Source: CALACW01 sp002431305 (GTDB taxonomy: Bacteria > Bacillota > Clostridia > Oscillospirales > Acutalibacteraceae). From it: 64,000 bases of DNA. The DNA lies in contig CALACW010000037.1 in NCBI GenBank assembly GCA_937890355.1, positions 14,250-78,249 on the forward strand, written 5' to 3'. Below the pieces are notes generated by a model. That model worked only from the letters and a program-made list of their open reading frames with translations. It made no database searches and was not told the origin of the DNA. Of the stretch, positions 48,497 through 57,355 are shown in pieces (the first letter of the stretch is position 1; every line of letters begins with the position of its first letter). Made by a program: the position numbers and the translations under genes.

Positions 48497-49561
48497 ATGG
48501 AAATCAGATTTGAAAGAACAAGCGCTCCCAAAGTTAAACCCGACGAGAGCAATCTCGGATTCGGTAATTACTACACGGATCACATGTTTGTTATGAACTG
48601 GACAGCCGGCGTAGGCTGGCACGACGCGAGAATCGTACCGTTCGGCGATATTACTCTTTCGCCCGCGGCTGTTGCGCTTCACTACGGCGCTGAAATTTTC
48701 GAGGGCTTAAAAGCTTACAGAAGAGCTGACGGCGGTGTTCAGATGTTCAGACCCATTGAGAATATCAGACGTATGAATTCGTCTGCGGAGAGACTTGCAA
48801 TGCCTCAGATAGACGAGGACGACGCGTTTAAGATTTATACAACGTTCGTTGACTGTGAGAAGGACTGGACCCCCCATGCTCCCGGCACATCGCTCTATTT
48901 AAGACCGTTCATGTTCTCGGATGAAGCGCAGCTCGGCGTTCATACTATCAAGAGCGCGGTATTTATGATTATCGCTTCTCCCTGCGGCAGCTACTACAAA
49001 GAGGGGCTTAATCCTGTTTCCATCATGATTGAGACAGACGATGTCCGCGCCGTCAGAGGCGGTACCGGTTACATTAAGTGCGGCGGTAACTACGCTGCAA
49101 GCTCGAGAGCGGGACTTAAAGCCGAAAAGCTTGGTTATTCGCAGGTTCTCTGGCTTGACGGCGTTGACAGAAAGTATATTGAAGAAGTCGGCGCGATGAA
49201 CGTTATGTTCAAGATTGACGGAAAAGTTGTAACCCCCGCTCTTCTCGGTTCTATTCTTCCCGGTGTTACGAGAAAGTCGATTATCGAGCTTCTTAAGGAT
49301 AAAGGCTACGAGGTCGAGGAGAGACGTTTAAGCGTTGACGAGCTTATCGAAGCAGCCGAAAACGGCAAACTCGAAGAGATGTGGGGCTGCGGTACGGCCG
49401 CTGTCGTTTCACCCGTAGGCAGACTCGGCTACAAAGGCAAGGATTATATCATCAACGGCGGAAAGATTGGCGAGACAACGCAGATGCTCTACGACGAACT
49501 TACCGGCATTCAGTGGGGTACAAAACCCGATACTCACAACTGGATAGTTAAGATTAGTTAA
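48497..49561 (+). CDS. ilvE: Branched-chain amino acid aminotransferase
   Basis: PLP enzyme that transfers an amino group between glutamate and branched 2-oxoacids; 354 aa, the longer eukaryotic-like class. The PLP lysine is in GTGYIKCGGNYAASSRAG, with EVGAMNVMFKIDG and GILPGVTRKS-type motif SILPGVTRKSIIELL. Start ATG 48497 lies behind CAGAGGTG. It is the last gene of the T-box operon and would make Ile, Val or Leu from the oxoacids produced upstream. Confidence 0.95.
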   Translation: MEIRFERTSAPKVKPDESNLGFGNYYTDHMFVMNWTAGVGWHDARIVPFGDITLSPAAVALHYGAEIFEGLKAYRRADGGVQMFRPIENIRRMNSSAERLAMPQIDEDDAFKIYTTFVDCEKDWTPHAPGTSLYLRPFMFSDEAQLGVHTIKSAVFMIIASPCGSYYKEGLNPVSIMIETDDVRAVRGGTGYIKCGGNYAASSRAGLKAEKLGYSQVLWLDGVDRKYIEEVGAMNVMFKIDGKVVTPALLGSILPGVTRKSIIELLKDKGYEVEERRLSVDELIEAAENGKLEEMWGCGTAAVVSPVGRLGYKGKDYIINGGKIGETTQMLYDELTGIQWGTKPDTHNWIVKIS

Positions 49562-49576
49562 AAAATATCCGAAATT

Positions 49577-49611
49577 ATGCAGTCGGCTTTCATAATCCGG
49601 CTGCATTTTTT
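49577..49611 (+). terminator. Terminator of the T-box-Ile operon
   Basis: ATGCAGTCGG pairs with CCGGCTGCAT (one G·T pair) and is followed by TTTTTT. It lies 16 nt after ilvE and defines a transcript of about 7 kb. Confidence 0.88.
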
Positions 49612-49645
49612 AAAAATAATTAAAGAAGAATATTCAGAGGTAAAT

Positions 49646-50443
49646 ATGTATAAAGTATTTGACGCGCATTGTCACATATATCCCGATAAAATAGCCGAGA
49701 AAGCGTCGGCGAGCATAGGCAGATTTTACGACATGCCCATGCGTTATGACGGAAAAGTTTCAACGCTCGAAAAAATCGGAGCGCGCGCGGGGGTTGAAAA
49801 ATACCTTGTCCAATCCGTTGCGACGACTCCGCATCAGGTCAGGTCTATAAACGAATTTATATCCTCGACGGTAAATTCAGCCCCCGAACGGTATGTAGGA
49901 TTCGGAACTCTTCATCCCGACAGTCCCGATATTGCGGGTGATCTTGAGCATTTGAAAGAACTGGGACTTCACGGAGTCAAGCTTCACCCCGACGTACAGG
50001 GCTTTAAAATAGACGATTACAGGTGTCTTAAAATATACGAGCTGTGTGAGAAAAGCGGTACGCCGATTCTCATGCACTGCGGGGACAGGCGTTTTGACAA
50101 TTCGAATCCGAACCGCCTTGTTCCTATACTCGATATCTATACGTCCCTTACGGTAATAGGCGCACATTTCGGCGTGTGGTCGGTGTGGAATGAAAACGTC
50201 GAAAAGATGGCGGGACATAAAAATTTCTACGTTGACACATCGTCGTCGTTCTACGCGATAAGCAGGGAAAAGGCGAGGGAGATTATTTTTGCCTACGGAG
50301 TCGACAGGGTTCTGTTCGGCACGGACTATCCGATGTGGGATCCGAAAGAGGAGGTCGAGAGGCTTTTAGACCTCGGACTGAGTGATGAAGAGAACAGAAA
50401 AATTCTGTACGACAACGCATATAATCTGCTGTGCAAAAAATAA
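49646..50443 (+). CDS. Amidohydrolase-family metal-dependent hydrolase
   Basis: 265 aa TIM-barrel hydrolase. Metal-binding motifs are FDAHCHIYPD (HxH), GVKLHPDVQGF, ILMHCGDR, GAHFG and VLFGTDYPMWDP (final Asp). The pattern fits the Amidohydro_2 group (decarboxylases and lactonases); substrate not readable. ATG 49646 with AGAGGT is chosen because the longer frame reads through the ilvE terminator. No promoter was identified between that terminator and this gene. Confidence 0.85.
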   Translation: MYKVFDAHCHIYPDKIAEKASASIGRFYDMPMRYDGKVSTLEKIGARAGVEKYLVQSVATTPHQVRSINEFISSTVNSAPERYVGFGTLHPDSPDIAGDLEHLKELGLHGVKLHPDVQGFKIDDYRCLKIYELCEKSGTPILMHCGDRRFDNSNPNRLVPILDIYTSLTVIGAHFGVWSVWNENVEKMAGHKNFYVDTSSSFYAISREKAREIIFAYGVDRVLFGTDYPMWDPKEEVERLLDLGLSDEENRKILYDNAYNLLCKK

Positions 50444-50468
50444 TTTTAATTAAAATCCTAAAAACCTA

Positions 50469-50497
50469 TTGACAAAGTAGGAATTAAGTGCTATTAT
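50469..50497 (+). promoter_or_regulatory. Promoter of cysK
   Basis: TTGACA (50469-50474), 17 nt, TATTAT (50492-50497). About 145 nt of leader follow before the cysK ATG. Confidence 0.85.
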
Positions 50498-50529
50498 CTA
50501 TTCATCAAAGGAAAACGGAGGCGGAGAAA

Positions 50530-50598
50530 TTGAAAAATAAATCGATATATTATGACGGACGAATGTGTTTTCGATGTTGCCGCTCATTGAGTTTATAA
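50530..50598 (+). CDS. Cysteine-rich leader ORF upstream of cysK
   Basis: A 22-codon frame starts at TTG 50530 directly after GGAGGCGGAG and ends with TAA at 50596. It encodes MKNKSIYYDGRMCFRCCRSL plus two residues, with three Cys codons in five (TGT, TGT, TGC) close to the 3' end. An internal ATG at 50563 could also start it. Cys-rich leader peptides that sense cysteine supply are known upstream of cysteine genes in actinobacteria. I see no strong terminator, so the mechanism is unknown. Confidence 0.55.
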   Translation: MKNKSIYYDGRMCFRCCRSLSL

Positions 50599-50643
50599 AT
50601 TTAATTTGTATTAATTTTAATTGATGAAAAGGAGATAATTACC

Positions 50644-51576
50644 ATGTCGAAAATATATAAATCAGCAGCAGAACTTATAGGAAATACCCCTCTTTTAGAG
50701 CTTTCTAATATTGAAAAGAAATATAACCTTAAGGCAAAACTCCTTGCCAAGGTCGAATATTTCAATCCCGCAGGCAGCGTTAAGGACAGAATTGCAAAGA
50801 AGATGATTGACAAGGCGGAAGCGGAGGGCAAGTTAAAGCCCGGTTCCGTTATAATAGAACCGACGAGCGGTAACACGGGCATAGGACTTGCTTCCGTCGC
50901 CGCCGCGAGAGGTTACAGAATTATAATCGTAATGCCCGAGACAATGTCCGTTGAACGCCGTCAGATTATGAAGGCATACGGGGCTGAGCTTGTTCTCACC
51001 GAGGGCGCGAAGGGCATGAAAGGCGCGATTGCAAAAGCCGACGAGCTTGCAAAAGAAATCCCGGACAGCTTTATCCCCGGTCAGTTTGTAAACCCCGCGA
51101 ATCCCGAGGCACATTTCGAGACAACAGGCCCCGAGATTTATAACGACACCGACGGACATGTCGATTACTTTGTTGCGGGCGTAGGTACGGGCGGAACCGT
51201 TACCGGCGTAGGCAAATATCTTAAATCAAAGATCGACGGCGTTAAGATTGTAGCCGTTGAACCCGAAAGCTCGGCGGTTCTTTCAACGGGCGTTGCGGGC
51301 GCGCATAAGATTCAGGGTATCGGCGCGGGATTCGTTCCCGATGTTCTCGATACGAGCGTTTATGACGAGATAATCACGGTATCGAACGACGACGCATTTA
51401 AATTCGGCAAGGAAGTAGGAAAGAACGAGGGTATTCTCGTAGGTATTTCCTCGGGCGCGGCACTGAGTGCGGGCATTACTCTTGCAAAGAGACCTGAGAA
51501 CGAGGGCAAAACCATTGTTGTTCTTTTCCCCGATACCGGCGACAGATATTTATCTACCCCCTTGTTTAATGATTAA
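50644..51576 (+). CDS. cysK: Cysteine synthase (O-acetylserine sulfhydrylase)
   Basis: PLP enzyme that makes cysteine from O-acetylserine and sulfide; 310 aa. The PLP lysine is in FNPAGSVKDRIA, the phosphate/substrate loop is PTSGNTGIGLAS, and GTGGTVTGVGKYL binds the PLP phosphate. Start ATG 50644 lies behind AAGGAGAT. It stands alone behind a Cys-rich leader ORF, pointing to control by cysteine. Confidence 0.96.
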   Translation: MSKIYKSAAELIGNTPLLELSNIEKKYNLKAKLLAKVEYFNPAGSVKDRIAKKMIDKAEAEGKLKPGSVIIEPTSGNTGIGLASVAAARGYRIIIVMPETMSVERRQIMKAYGAELVLTEGAKGMKGAIAKADELAKEIPDSFIPGQFVNPANPEAHFETTGPEIYNDTDGHVDYFVAGVGTGGTVTGVGKYLKSKIDGVKIVAVEPESSAVLSTGVAGAHKIQGIGAGFVPDVLDTSVYDEIITVSNDDAFKFGKEVGKNEGILVGISSGAALSAGITLAKRPENEGKTIVVLFPDTGDRYLSTPLFND

Positions 51577-51590
51577 TTTTGTGCTATAAT
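51562..51590 (+). promoter_or_regulatory. Candidate promoter of mnmA
   Basis: TTGTTT (51562-51567), 17 nt, TATAAT (51585-51590), with TG one base before the -10 (TGCTATAAT). It overlaps the end of cysK, and its transcript would start inside or before the hairpin at 51593. Confidence 0.6.
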
Positions 51591-51592
51591 AT

Positions 51593-51624
51593 ATACCGTT
51601 GCAGAAATGCAGCGGTATTATTTT
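51593..51624 (+). terminator. Hairpin after cysK
   Basis: ATACCGTTGC pairs with GCAGCGGTAT (one G·T) around AGAAAT, followed by TATTTTGAGTTTTTTT. It could terminate cysK, but would also lie in the mnmA 5' leader if the promoter just upstream is used. Confidence 0.7.
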
Positions 51625-51651
51625 GAGTTTTTTTGATTTTTGAGGAAAATA

Positions 51652-52737
51652 ATGAAGGTTCTTGTCGCAATGAGCGGGGGAGTTGATTCCTCCGTAACCG
51701 CCGGGCTTCTTACCGAACAGGGTAACGAATGCGTCGGCTGCACGATGAAATTATATAATAATGAAGACGCGGGTATTCCGAGGGAACATACATGCTGTTC
51801 TCTTGACGATGTCGAGGACGCGAGAAGCGTCGCTCACAGACTGGGAATGCCTTACTATGTCTTTAACTTTTCCGACGATTTCAAAGAAAAGGTTATCGAT
51901 AAATTCGTCAGCGAATACCTCCGCGGTTTTACGCCGAATCCCTGTATCGACTGCAACAGATATATGAAGTTTGACAAGCTGTTTGAGCGCGCCGATATAT
52001 TGGGGTGCAGTCATATAGCTACCGGACATTACGCGAGAATCGAAAAGTGCGGAGATAAATTTCTTTTAAAAAAAGCCGTCGATTTGTCAAAGGATCAGAG
52101 CTATGTTCTGTGGAACATGACTCAGGAACAGCTTTCGCGCACTCTTTTTCCTTTAGGCGAATTAAATAAGGCAGAGACTAGGGCTATTGCGCAGAAGTAC
52201 GGATTTATAAATGCCGATAAGCCCGACAGTCAGGACATCTGTTTTGTTCCCGACGGCGATTACGGCACCGTTATCGAAAAATATACTGGTAAAAAATCGC
52301 TTCCCGGAAATTTTATAGATTCAAAGGGCAATATTCTCGGCAAACATAACGGAATTATAAGATATACCATAGGTCAGCACCGCGGTCTCGGAATTTCTCT
52401 CGGGACTAAGTTTTACGTTACCGATATTGACGCTCAAAATAACACCGTGACTCTCGGCAAAAGCGAGGAGCTTATGTCAAAGGGAGCGGTAGTTTCCGAT
52501 TTTAATTTTATCGGCGGGGAAGCTCCCGCAGGTAAATTCAAGTGCAAAGCAAAGGTTCGCTACCGTCAGACAGAGCAGGACGCAGCCGCCGAGGTTAACG
52601 AAAACGGCGATGTCACCGTTATTTTTTCCGATTTACAAAGGGCGGTTACACGCGGACAGTCGGCGGTTCTTTATGACGGCGATACCGTTATCGGCGGCGG
52701 TACTATTATTGATATTATTTCGGCAGAGGGTTTTTAA
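51652..52737 (+). CDS. mnmA: tRNA-specific 2-thiouridylase MnmA
   Basis: Places sulfur on U34 of Lys, Glu and Gln tRNAs; 361 aa. The PP-loop is AMSGGVDSSVTAG. Catalytic cysteines are in NPCIDCNRYMKF and DSQDICFVPDGD. RYTIGQHRGLGI and the C-terminal beta-barrel are present. ATG 51652 follows TGAGGAAAA; an upstream in-frame TTG (51640) is not needed. tRNA-Lys(TTT) in this window would be a substrate. Confidence 0.96.
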   Translation: MKVLVAMSGGVDSSVTAGLLTEQGNECVGCTMKLYNNEDAGIPREHTCCSLDDVEDARSVAHRLGMPYYVFNFSDDFKEKVIDKFVSEYLRGFTPNPCIDCNRYMKFDKLFERADILGCSHIATGHYARIEKCGDKFLLKKAVDLSKDQSYVLWNMTQEQLSRTLFPLGELNKAETRAIAQKYGFINADKPDSQDICFVPDGDYGTVIEKYTGKKSLPGNFIDSKGNILGKHNGIIRYTIGQHRGLGISLGTKFYVTDIDAQNNTVTLGKSEELMSKGAVVSDFNFIGGEAPAGKFKCKAKVRYRQTEQDAAAEVNENGDVTVIFSDLQRAVTRGQSAVLYDGDTVIGGGTIIDIISAEGF

Positions 52738-52787
52738 ATGAACTCTTTGCCGTTATTTTTTATAAATTTCAAGAAAGGGGTGGTAAA

Positions 52788-52808
52788 ATGCATAAATATG
52801 TATTATAA
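52788..52808 (+). other. Tiny upstream ORF (MHKYVL) before carA
   Basis: ATG 52788 follows AAGGGGTGG, a good binding site, and encodes six codons before TAA. It lies 186 nt upstream of carA in an AT-rich gap. Either a leader peptide or a chance frame; no hairpin links it to carA. Confidence 0.25.
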
Positions 52809-52926
52809 TGAATATAATCAACAAAATTAATTAAATAATCCGTATATTGTGAATATAATATCTTTTAATATGCAAAAGATTTGAAAATTTATCAAATACG
52901 TTTTAAGTATTCATGCAATATTAACG

Positions 52927-52955
52927 GTGAAAAAAATAAAGAAATATGTTACAAT
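52927..52955 (+). promoter_or_regulatory. Candidate promoter of carAB
   Basis: GTGAAA, 17 nt, then TACAAT (within ATGTTACAATAC) about 40 nt before the carA start. The -35 is weak. The 257-base gap before carA otherwise holds only AT-rich sequence. Confidence 0.4.
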
Positions 52956-52994
52956 ACTTTTTAAACGAGATTTTGAACACGGGGTGGAAATTTT

Positions 52995-54089
52995 ATGAAA
53001 AAAGCAGATCGTAAGATCGTTACCGAGTTTGGCGAGGAGTATTACGGTTTCAGCTTCGGAAGCGTGAACGACAGGGTGTGCGAGATTGTTTTTAATACGT
53101 CCATGGTCGGTTATCAGGAGATCGTTTCCGACTTGTCGTACACGGATCAGAGCGTTGTTATGACGTATCCGCTTATCGGCAACTACGGTATCACGGATGA
53201 CGATTTTGAGAGCAAGACTCCCGGTATCGGCGCGCTTATCGTACATGATTACAATGATATGCCGTCTAACTTCAGATATACGAAGACTCTTTCGGAGCTT
53301 CTTGAGGAGAACGGTATTCCCGGTATTTCCGGTGTAGATACGAGAATGATAACCAGACGTATACGAGACAACGGCTCGTGCAGAGTGTTTATCACAAGCG
53401 CGGACAGACCGAAAGAGGAATGTCTTAGAATAATCGCCGAAACTCCTGTTCCGCATGACGCGGTAAGCAGGGTAAGCTGTAAGAAGAGATGGTACTCGCG
53501 TACTTCCAATCCGAAATACAACGTTGTCGCGGTTGACTGCGGGATAAAGCTGAATATTGTCAGGAGTCTTAATAAATTCGGATGCAACGTAACGATAGTA
53601 CCGTTTGAAACTACTGCCGAGGAAATAGAATTTATGAAACCCGACGGCGTGTTCCTCTCGAACGGTCCCGGAGACCCCGAGGACGTTACGCCAGTTATCG
53701 AGACTGTTAAAAAGTTAAAAGGAAAGTACCCCATATTCGGAATCTGTCTCGGACATCAGATGATTTCACTCGCGTACGGTGCGAAAACGTACAAGCTTAA
53801 ATTCGGACACAGAGGCGGAAACCACCCAGTTATGAATTTAGATACGGGTAAAATCGAAATAACCTCGCAGAACCACAGCTACGCCGTCGACCCCGACAGC
53901 GTAAAGGGAACGGGACTTGAAATTACGCATATAAATCTTCTTGACAACACGGTTGAGGGACTTAAATGTGAAAAAGATAAAATATTCTCCGTTCAGTATC
54001 ACCCCGAAAGCGCGCCCGGTCCGCAGGACAGCGCGTATCTGTTCGGTCAGTTTGTAAACAATATGAAGGAGGCGAAAGACAATGCCTAA
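52995..54089 (+). CDS. carA: Carbamoyl-phosphate synthase small subunit
   Basis: Glutaminase subunit supplying ammonia for carbamoyl phosphate; 364 aa. The catalytic Cys is in [15 protein letters not shown], with GHRGGNHPV and the His/Glu of YHPESAPGP. The N-terminal domain has [17 protein letters not shown] and [12 protein letters not shown]. Start ATG 52995 follows GGGGTGG. It overlaps carB by 8 nt. Confidence 0.97.
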   Translation: MKKADRKIVTEFGEEYYGFSFGSVNDRVCEIVFNTSMVGYQEIVSDLSYTDQSVVMTYPLIGNYGITDDDFESKTPGIGALIVHDYNDMPSNFRYTKTLSELLEENGIPGISGVDTRMITRRIRDNGSCRVFITSADRPKEECLRIIAETPVPHDAVSRVSCKKRWYSRTSNPKYNVVAVDCGIKLNIVRSLNKFGCNVTIVPFETTAEEIEFMKPDGVFLSNGPGDPEDVTPVIETVKKLKGKYPIFGICLGHQMISLAYGAKTYKLKFGHRGGNHPVMNLDTGKIEITSQNHSYAVDPDSVKGTGLEITHINLLDNTVEGLKCEKDKIFSVQYHPESAPGPQDSAYLFGQFVNNMKEAKDNA

Positions 54090-57000
54090 GAGAACCGATA
54101 TTAAGAAAGTTTTGGTCATAGGCTCGGGTCCTATCGTGATAGGACAGGCCGCCGAATTCGACTATGCGGGAACGCAGGCATGTCTTGCGCTCAAAGAAGA
54201 GGGCTACGAGGTCATACTGGCAAACTCTAACCCCGCTACGATTATGACCGATACTTCAATTGCGGATAAAGTATATATGGAACCGCTGACACTCGAATAC
54301 CTTGCGAGAATCTGCCGATTCGAACGTCCCGACGCGATAGTCCCCGGTATAGGCGGACAGACGGGACTCAATCTTGCCATGCAGCTTGCGAAAAAAGGCG
54401 TTCTTAAAGAGTGCGAAATAGAATTGCTCGGAACGGATGCGAAAAGTATTGAGAGAGCCGAGGACAGAGAACTTTTCAAAGAGCTTTGCGAAGAGATTGG
54501 CGAACCTGTCGTTCCCTCGCAGATTACATATTCCGTTGAAGAGGCGTTAAAAGCCGCCGAAGAAATCGGCTATCCCGTCATTCTGCGTCCCGCATTCACA
54601 TTGGGAGGAACCGGAGGCGGATTTGCAGACGATCCCGAGAGTCTTAAAGAGATGATGAAAAACGCGCTCGCTCTTTCTCCCGTTCATCAGGTCCTCGTTG
54701 AAAAGAGCATTAAGGGTTATAAAGAAATCGAGTATGAGGTAATCCGCGACGCGAACGATACCGCAATTACGGTTTGTAATATGGAAAACCTCGACCCAGT
54801 CGGAATCCACACGGGCGACTCGATAGTCGTCGCGCCCAGCCAGACTCTTACGAATAAAGAGTATCAGATGCTAAGAGATTCCGCGCTTAAAATTATCCGT
54901 GCGCTCGAGGTCAAGGGCGGATGCAACGTTCAGTTTGCATTAGACCCTCATTCATTCAAATATTATGTTATTGAAGTAAACCCCCGCGTTTCGCGTTCGT
55001 CCGCTCTCGCTTCAAAGGCGAGCGGTTACCCGATTGCGAGAGTTTCGGCAAAAATTGCTGTCGGTATGCTTCTTAACGAAATTCAGCTTGCAAATACCCC
55101 CGCGTGTTTTGAACCCGCGCTTGACTACGTCGTAACGAAGATGCCGAGATTCCCGTTCGATAAATTCCCCGCGGCGCTTAATACACTGTCAACTCAGATG
55201 AAGGCTACGGGCGAGGTAATGAGCGTAGGCGTTACGTTTGAGGAAAGTCTGCTGAAAGCTATTCGTTCGCTCGAATCGAATAAAAACCATATCCATATGG
55301 AGAAATTTGACTCAGAGCACATGAGCGTGGACGAGCTTCTCGATTATATAAAAGAGGGTACAGACGACAGAATTTACGCGATAAGCCAGCTTATGTGGAT
55401 GGGCGTGGATCATTCGCTTATATGCGATATTACGCAGATAGACATGTTCTTTCTTGATAAGATAAAGAAGATAGTAGACTTCGAAAAGGAAATGGAGAAA
55501 AATCCGTGTTCGCCGGAGCTTTTAAGAGAGGCTAAGAGAATGGGATTCTCCGACTCATACGTAGCCGAACTTTGGAATCAGAGCGAGGACGAGGTTTACA
55601 ATTACAGAGTTGAGCATGATATTTTCCCGGTTTATAAAATGATAGATACGTGCGCAAGCGAATTCGACAGCTACGTTCCGTATTTTTATTCGACTTATGC
55701 CGACGAAAACGAGTCGATAGTTTCTGACAGAAAAAAAGTAATCGTCTTGGGTTCGGGTCCCATTCGTATAGGACAGGGCGTAGAATTTGACTATTCGACC
55801 GTTCACGCGGTGCACACCATCCGTGAAATGGGCTATGAGGCTATTGTTATAAACAATAACCCCGAGACGGTTTCAACCGACTACACGACAGCCGATAAAC
55901 TTTATTTCGAACCGTTAACGGCGGAGGACGTAATGAACATCGTCCACCTTGAAAAACCGGAGGGCGTTATCGCGACTCTCGGCGGTCAGACTGCCGTTAA
56001 CCTTGCTGACGCGCTTACTCGGCGCGGTGTTAAAATTATCGGTACCGACTGCAGCGGAATCGATAAGGCGGAAGACAGAGACGAATTCGACGCGGTTATA
56101 AAATCTCTTAATATTCCTAACCCGCAGGGCGAGGCCGTTACTGATATCGAAAGCGGAGTTGAGGCTGCCGAGCGTATCGGCTATCCTGTTCTTGTCCGTC
56201 CGAGTTTTGTTCTCGGAGGCAGAGCCATGGAGATAGTAGCAAACGAAAAGATGCTCAGAAAGTATCTTAAAAACGCTGTTGAGGTCGACGAGGATAAACC
56301 TGTCCTTATAGACAAATACATTGTCGGCAAAGAGGTCGAGGTCGACGCAATATGCGACGGAACAGATGTTTTTGTGCCCGGAATTATGGAACTCGTAGAA
56401 CGTACGGGCGTTCATTCGGGCGACAGTACCAGCGTATACCCGCCGTTCTCGATTTCGCAGAACGTCAAGGATACTATTCTCGACTATACAAAGAGACTCG
56501 GTCTCGGAATAGGAATCGTCGGACTGTTCAACATCCAGTTCATTGTAGACCATGACGAACATGTTTACGTTATAGAGGTTAATCCCAGGGCGTCAAGGAG
56601 CGTTCCGTTTTTATCAAAATCGACGAATGTCAATCTCGTTAATATTGCGACTAAGGTCATGCTGGGCAGAAGCCTTAAGGAGCAGGGATATAACGAAATT
56701 ACAATTCCCGAAAAGGACAGATGGTATGTAAAGGCTCCCGCGTTCTCGTTTGAAAAACTCACCGGTATGGACGCGTATCTTTCACCCGAAATGAAGTCGA
56801 CGGGAGAGGCGATAGGCTACGACAAACGTCTCAACCGTGCGCTGTATAAGGCTTTACAGGCTTCGGGTGTAAAAATGAGAGACTACGGCACGGTCATAGT
56901 TACGATAGCCGACGAGGACAAGGAAGAAGCCTTACCTCTCGTAAGACGTTTCTATAAGCTCGGATTTAATATCGAAGCGACGATAGGCACAGCCGAATTC

Positions 57001-57273
57001 TTAAAGAAAAACGGTATCAGAACGCGCGTCCGCGGTAAGATAAGCGAGGGCAGCGACGAGATATTAAGGTCGATAAGAACAGGCTATGTAAGCTATATTA
57101 TCAATACGCGGGCTATACTCTCGGGTATTCACTACGAGGACGGCGTAGAGATAAGACGGTGCGCCGTTCAGAACGGAGTTACAATGTTTACATCTCTTGA
57201 TACGGTTAAGATCGTGCTTGATGTTCTCGAAGAGACTATGCCGGGAATATCGACGGTCAATTCCGACGAATAA
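54082..57273 (+). CDS. carB: Carbamoyl-phosphate synthase large subunit
   Basis: Makes carbamoyl phosphate from bicarbonate, ammonia and two ATP, feeding pyrimidine and arginine synthesis; 1063 aa. Two ATP-grasp halves start [21 protein letters not shown] and [20 protein letters not shown], with [12 protein letters not shown] and [12 protein letters not shown]. The C-terminal 130 residues are the allosteric MGS-like domain. Full length. Confidence 0.97.
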   Translation: MPKRTDIKKVLVIGSGPIVIGQAAEFDYAGTQACLALKEEGYEVILANSNPATIMTDTSIADKVYMEPLTLEYLARICRFERPDAIVPGIGGQTGLNLAMQLAKKGVLKECEIELLGTDAKSIERAEDRELFKELCEEIGEPVVPSQITYSVEEALKAAEEIGYPVILRPAFTLGGTGGGFADDPESLKEMMKNALALSPVHQVLVEKSIKGYKEIEYEVIRDANDTAITVCNMENLDPVGIHTGDSIVVAPSQTLTNKEYQMLRDSALKIIRALEVKGGCNVQFALDPHSFKYYVIEVNPRVSRSSALASKASGYPIARVSAKIAVGMLLNEIQLANTPACFEPALDYVVTKMPRFPFDKFPAALNTLSTQMKATGEVMSVGVTFEESLLKAIRSLESNKNHIHMEKFDSEHMSVDELLDYIKEGTDDRIYAISQLMWMGVDHSLICDITQIDMFFLDKIKKIVDFEKEMEKNPCSPELLREAKRMGFSDSYVAELWNQSEDEVYNYRVEHDIFPVYKMIDTCASEFDSYVPYFYSTYADENESIVSDRKKVIVLGSGPIRIGQGVEFDYSTVHAVHTIREMGYEAIVINNNPETVSTDYTTADKLYFEPLTAEDVMNIVHLEKPEGVIATLGGQTAVNLADALTRRGVKIIGTDCSGIDKAEDRDEFDAVIKSLNIPNPQGEAVTDIESGVEAAERIGYPVLVRPSFVLGGRAMEIVANEKMLRKYLKNAVEVDEDKPVLIDKYIVGKEVEVDAICDGTDVFVPGIMELVERTGVHSGDSTSVYPPFSISQNVKDTILDYTKRLGLGIGIVGLFNIQFIVDHDEHVYVIEVNPRASRSVPFLSKSTNVNLVNIATKVMLGRSLKEQGYNEITIPEKDRWYVKAPAFSFEKLTGMDAYLSPEMKSTGEAIGYDKRLNRALYKALQASGVKMRDYGTVIVTIADEDKEEALPLVRRFYKLGFNIEATIGTAEFLKKNGIRTRVRGKISEGSDEILRSIRTGYVSYIINTRAILSGIHYEDGVEIRRCAVQNGVTMFTSLDTVKIVLDVLEETMPGISTVNSDE

Positions 57274-57305
57274 TACTCCTTAATAAAATCAGAAGAATAA
57301 AAACG

Positions 57306-57334
57306 TGACGGCTCACCGAACCGGTGAGCCGTCT
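57306..57334. terminator. Shared terminator of carAB and the ABC-F gene
   Basis: GACGGCTCACCG and CGGTGAGCCGTC form a 12-bp perfect stem with an AAC-type loop. On the minus strand ACGTTTTTATTC follows, a fair U-tract; on the plus strand it is poorer. It separates two convergent genes. Confidence 0.75.
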
Positions 57335-57355
57335 TATGCGTTTTAATATTCTGCT

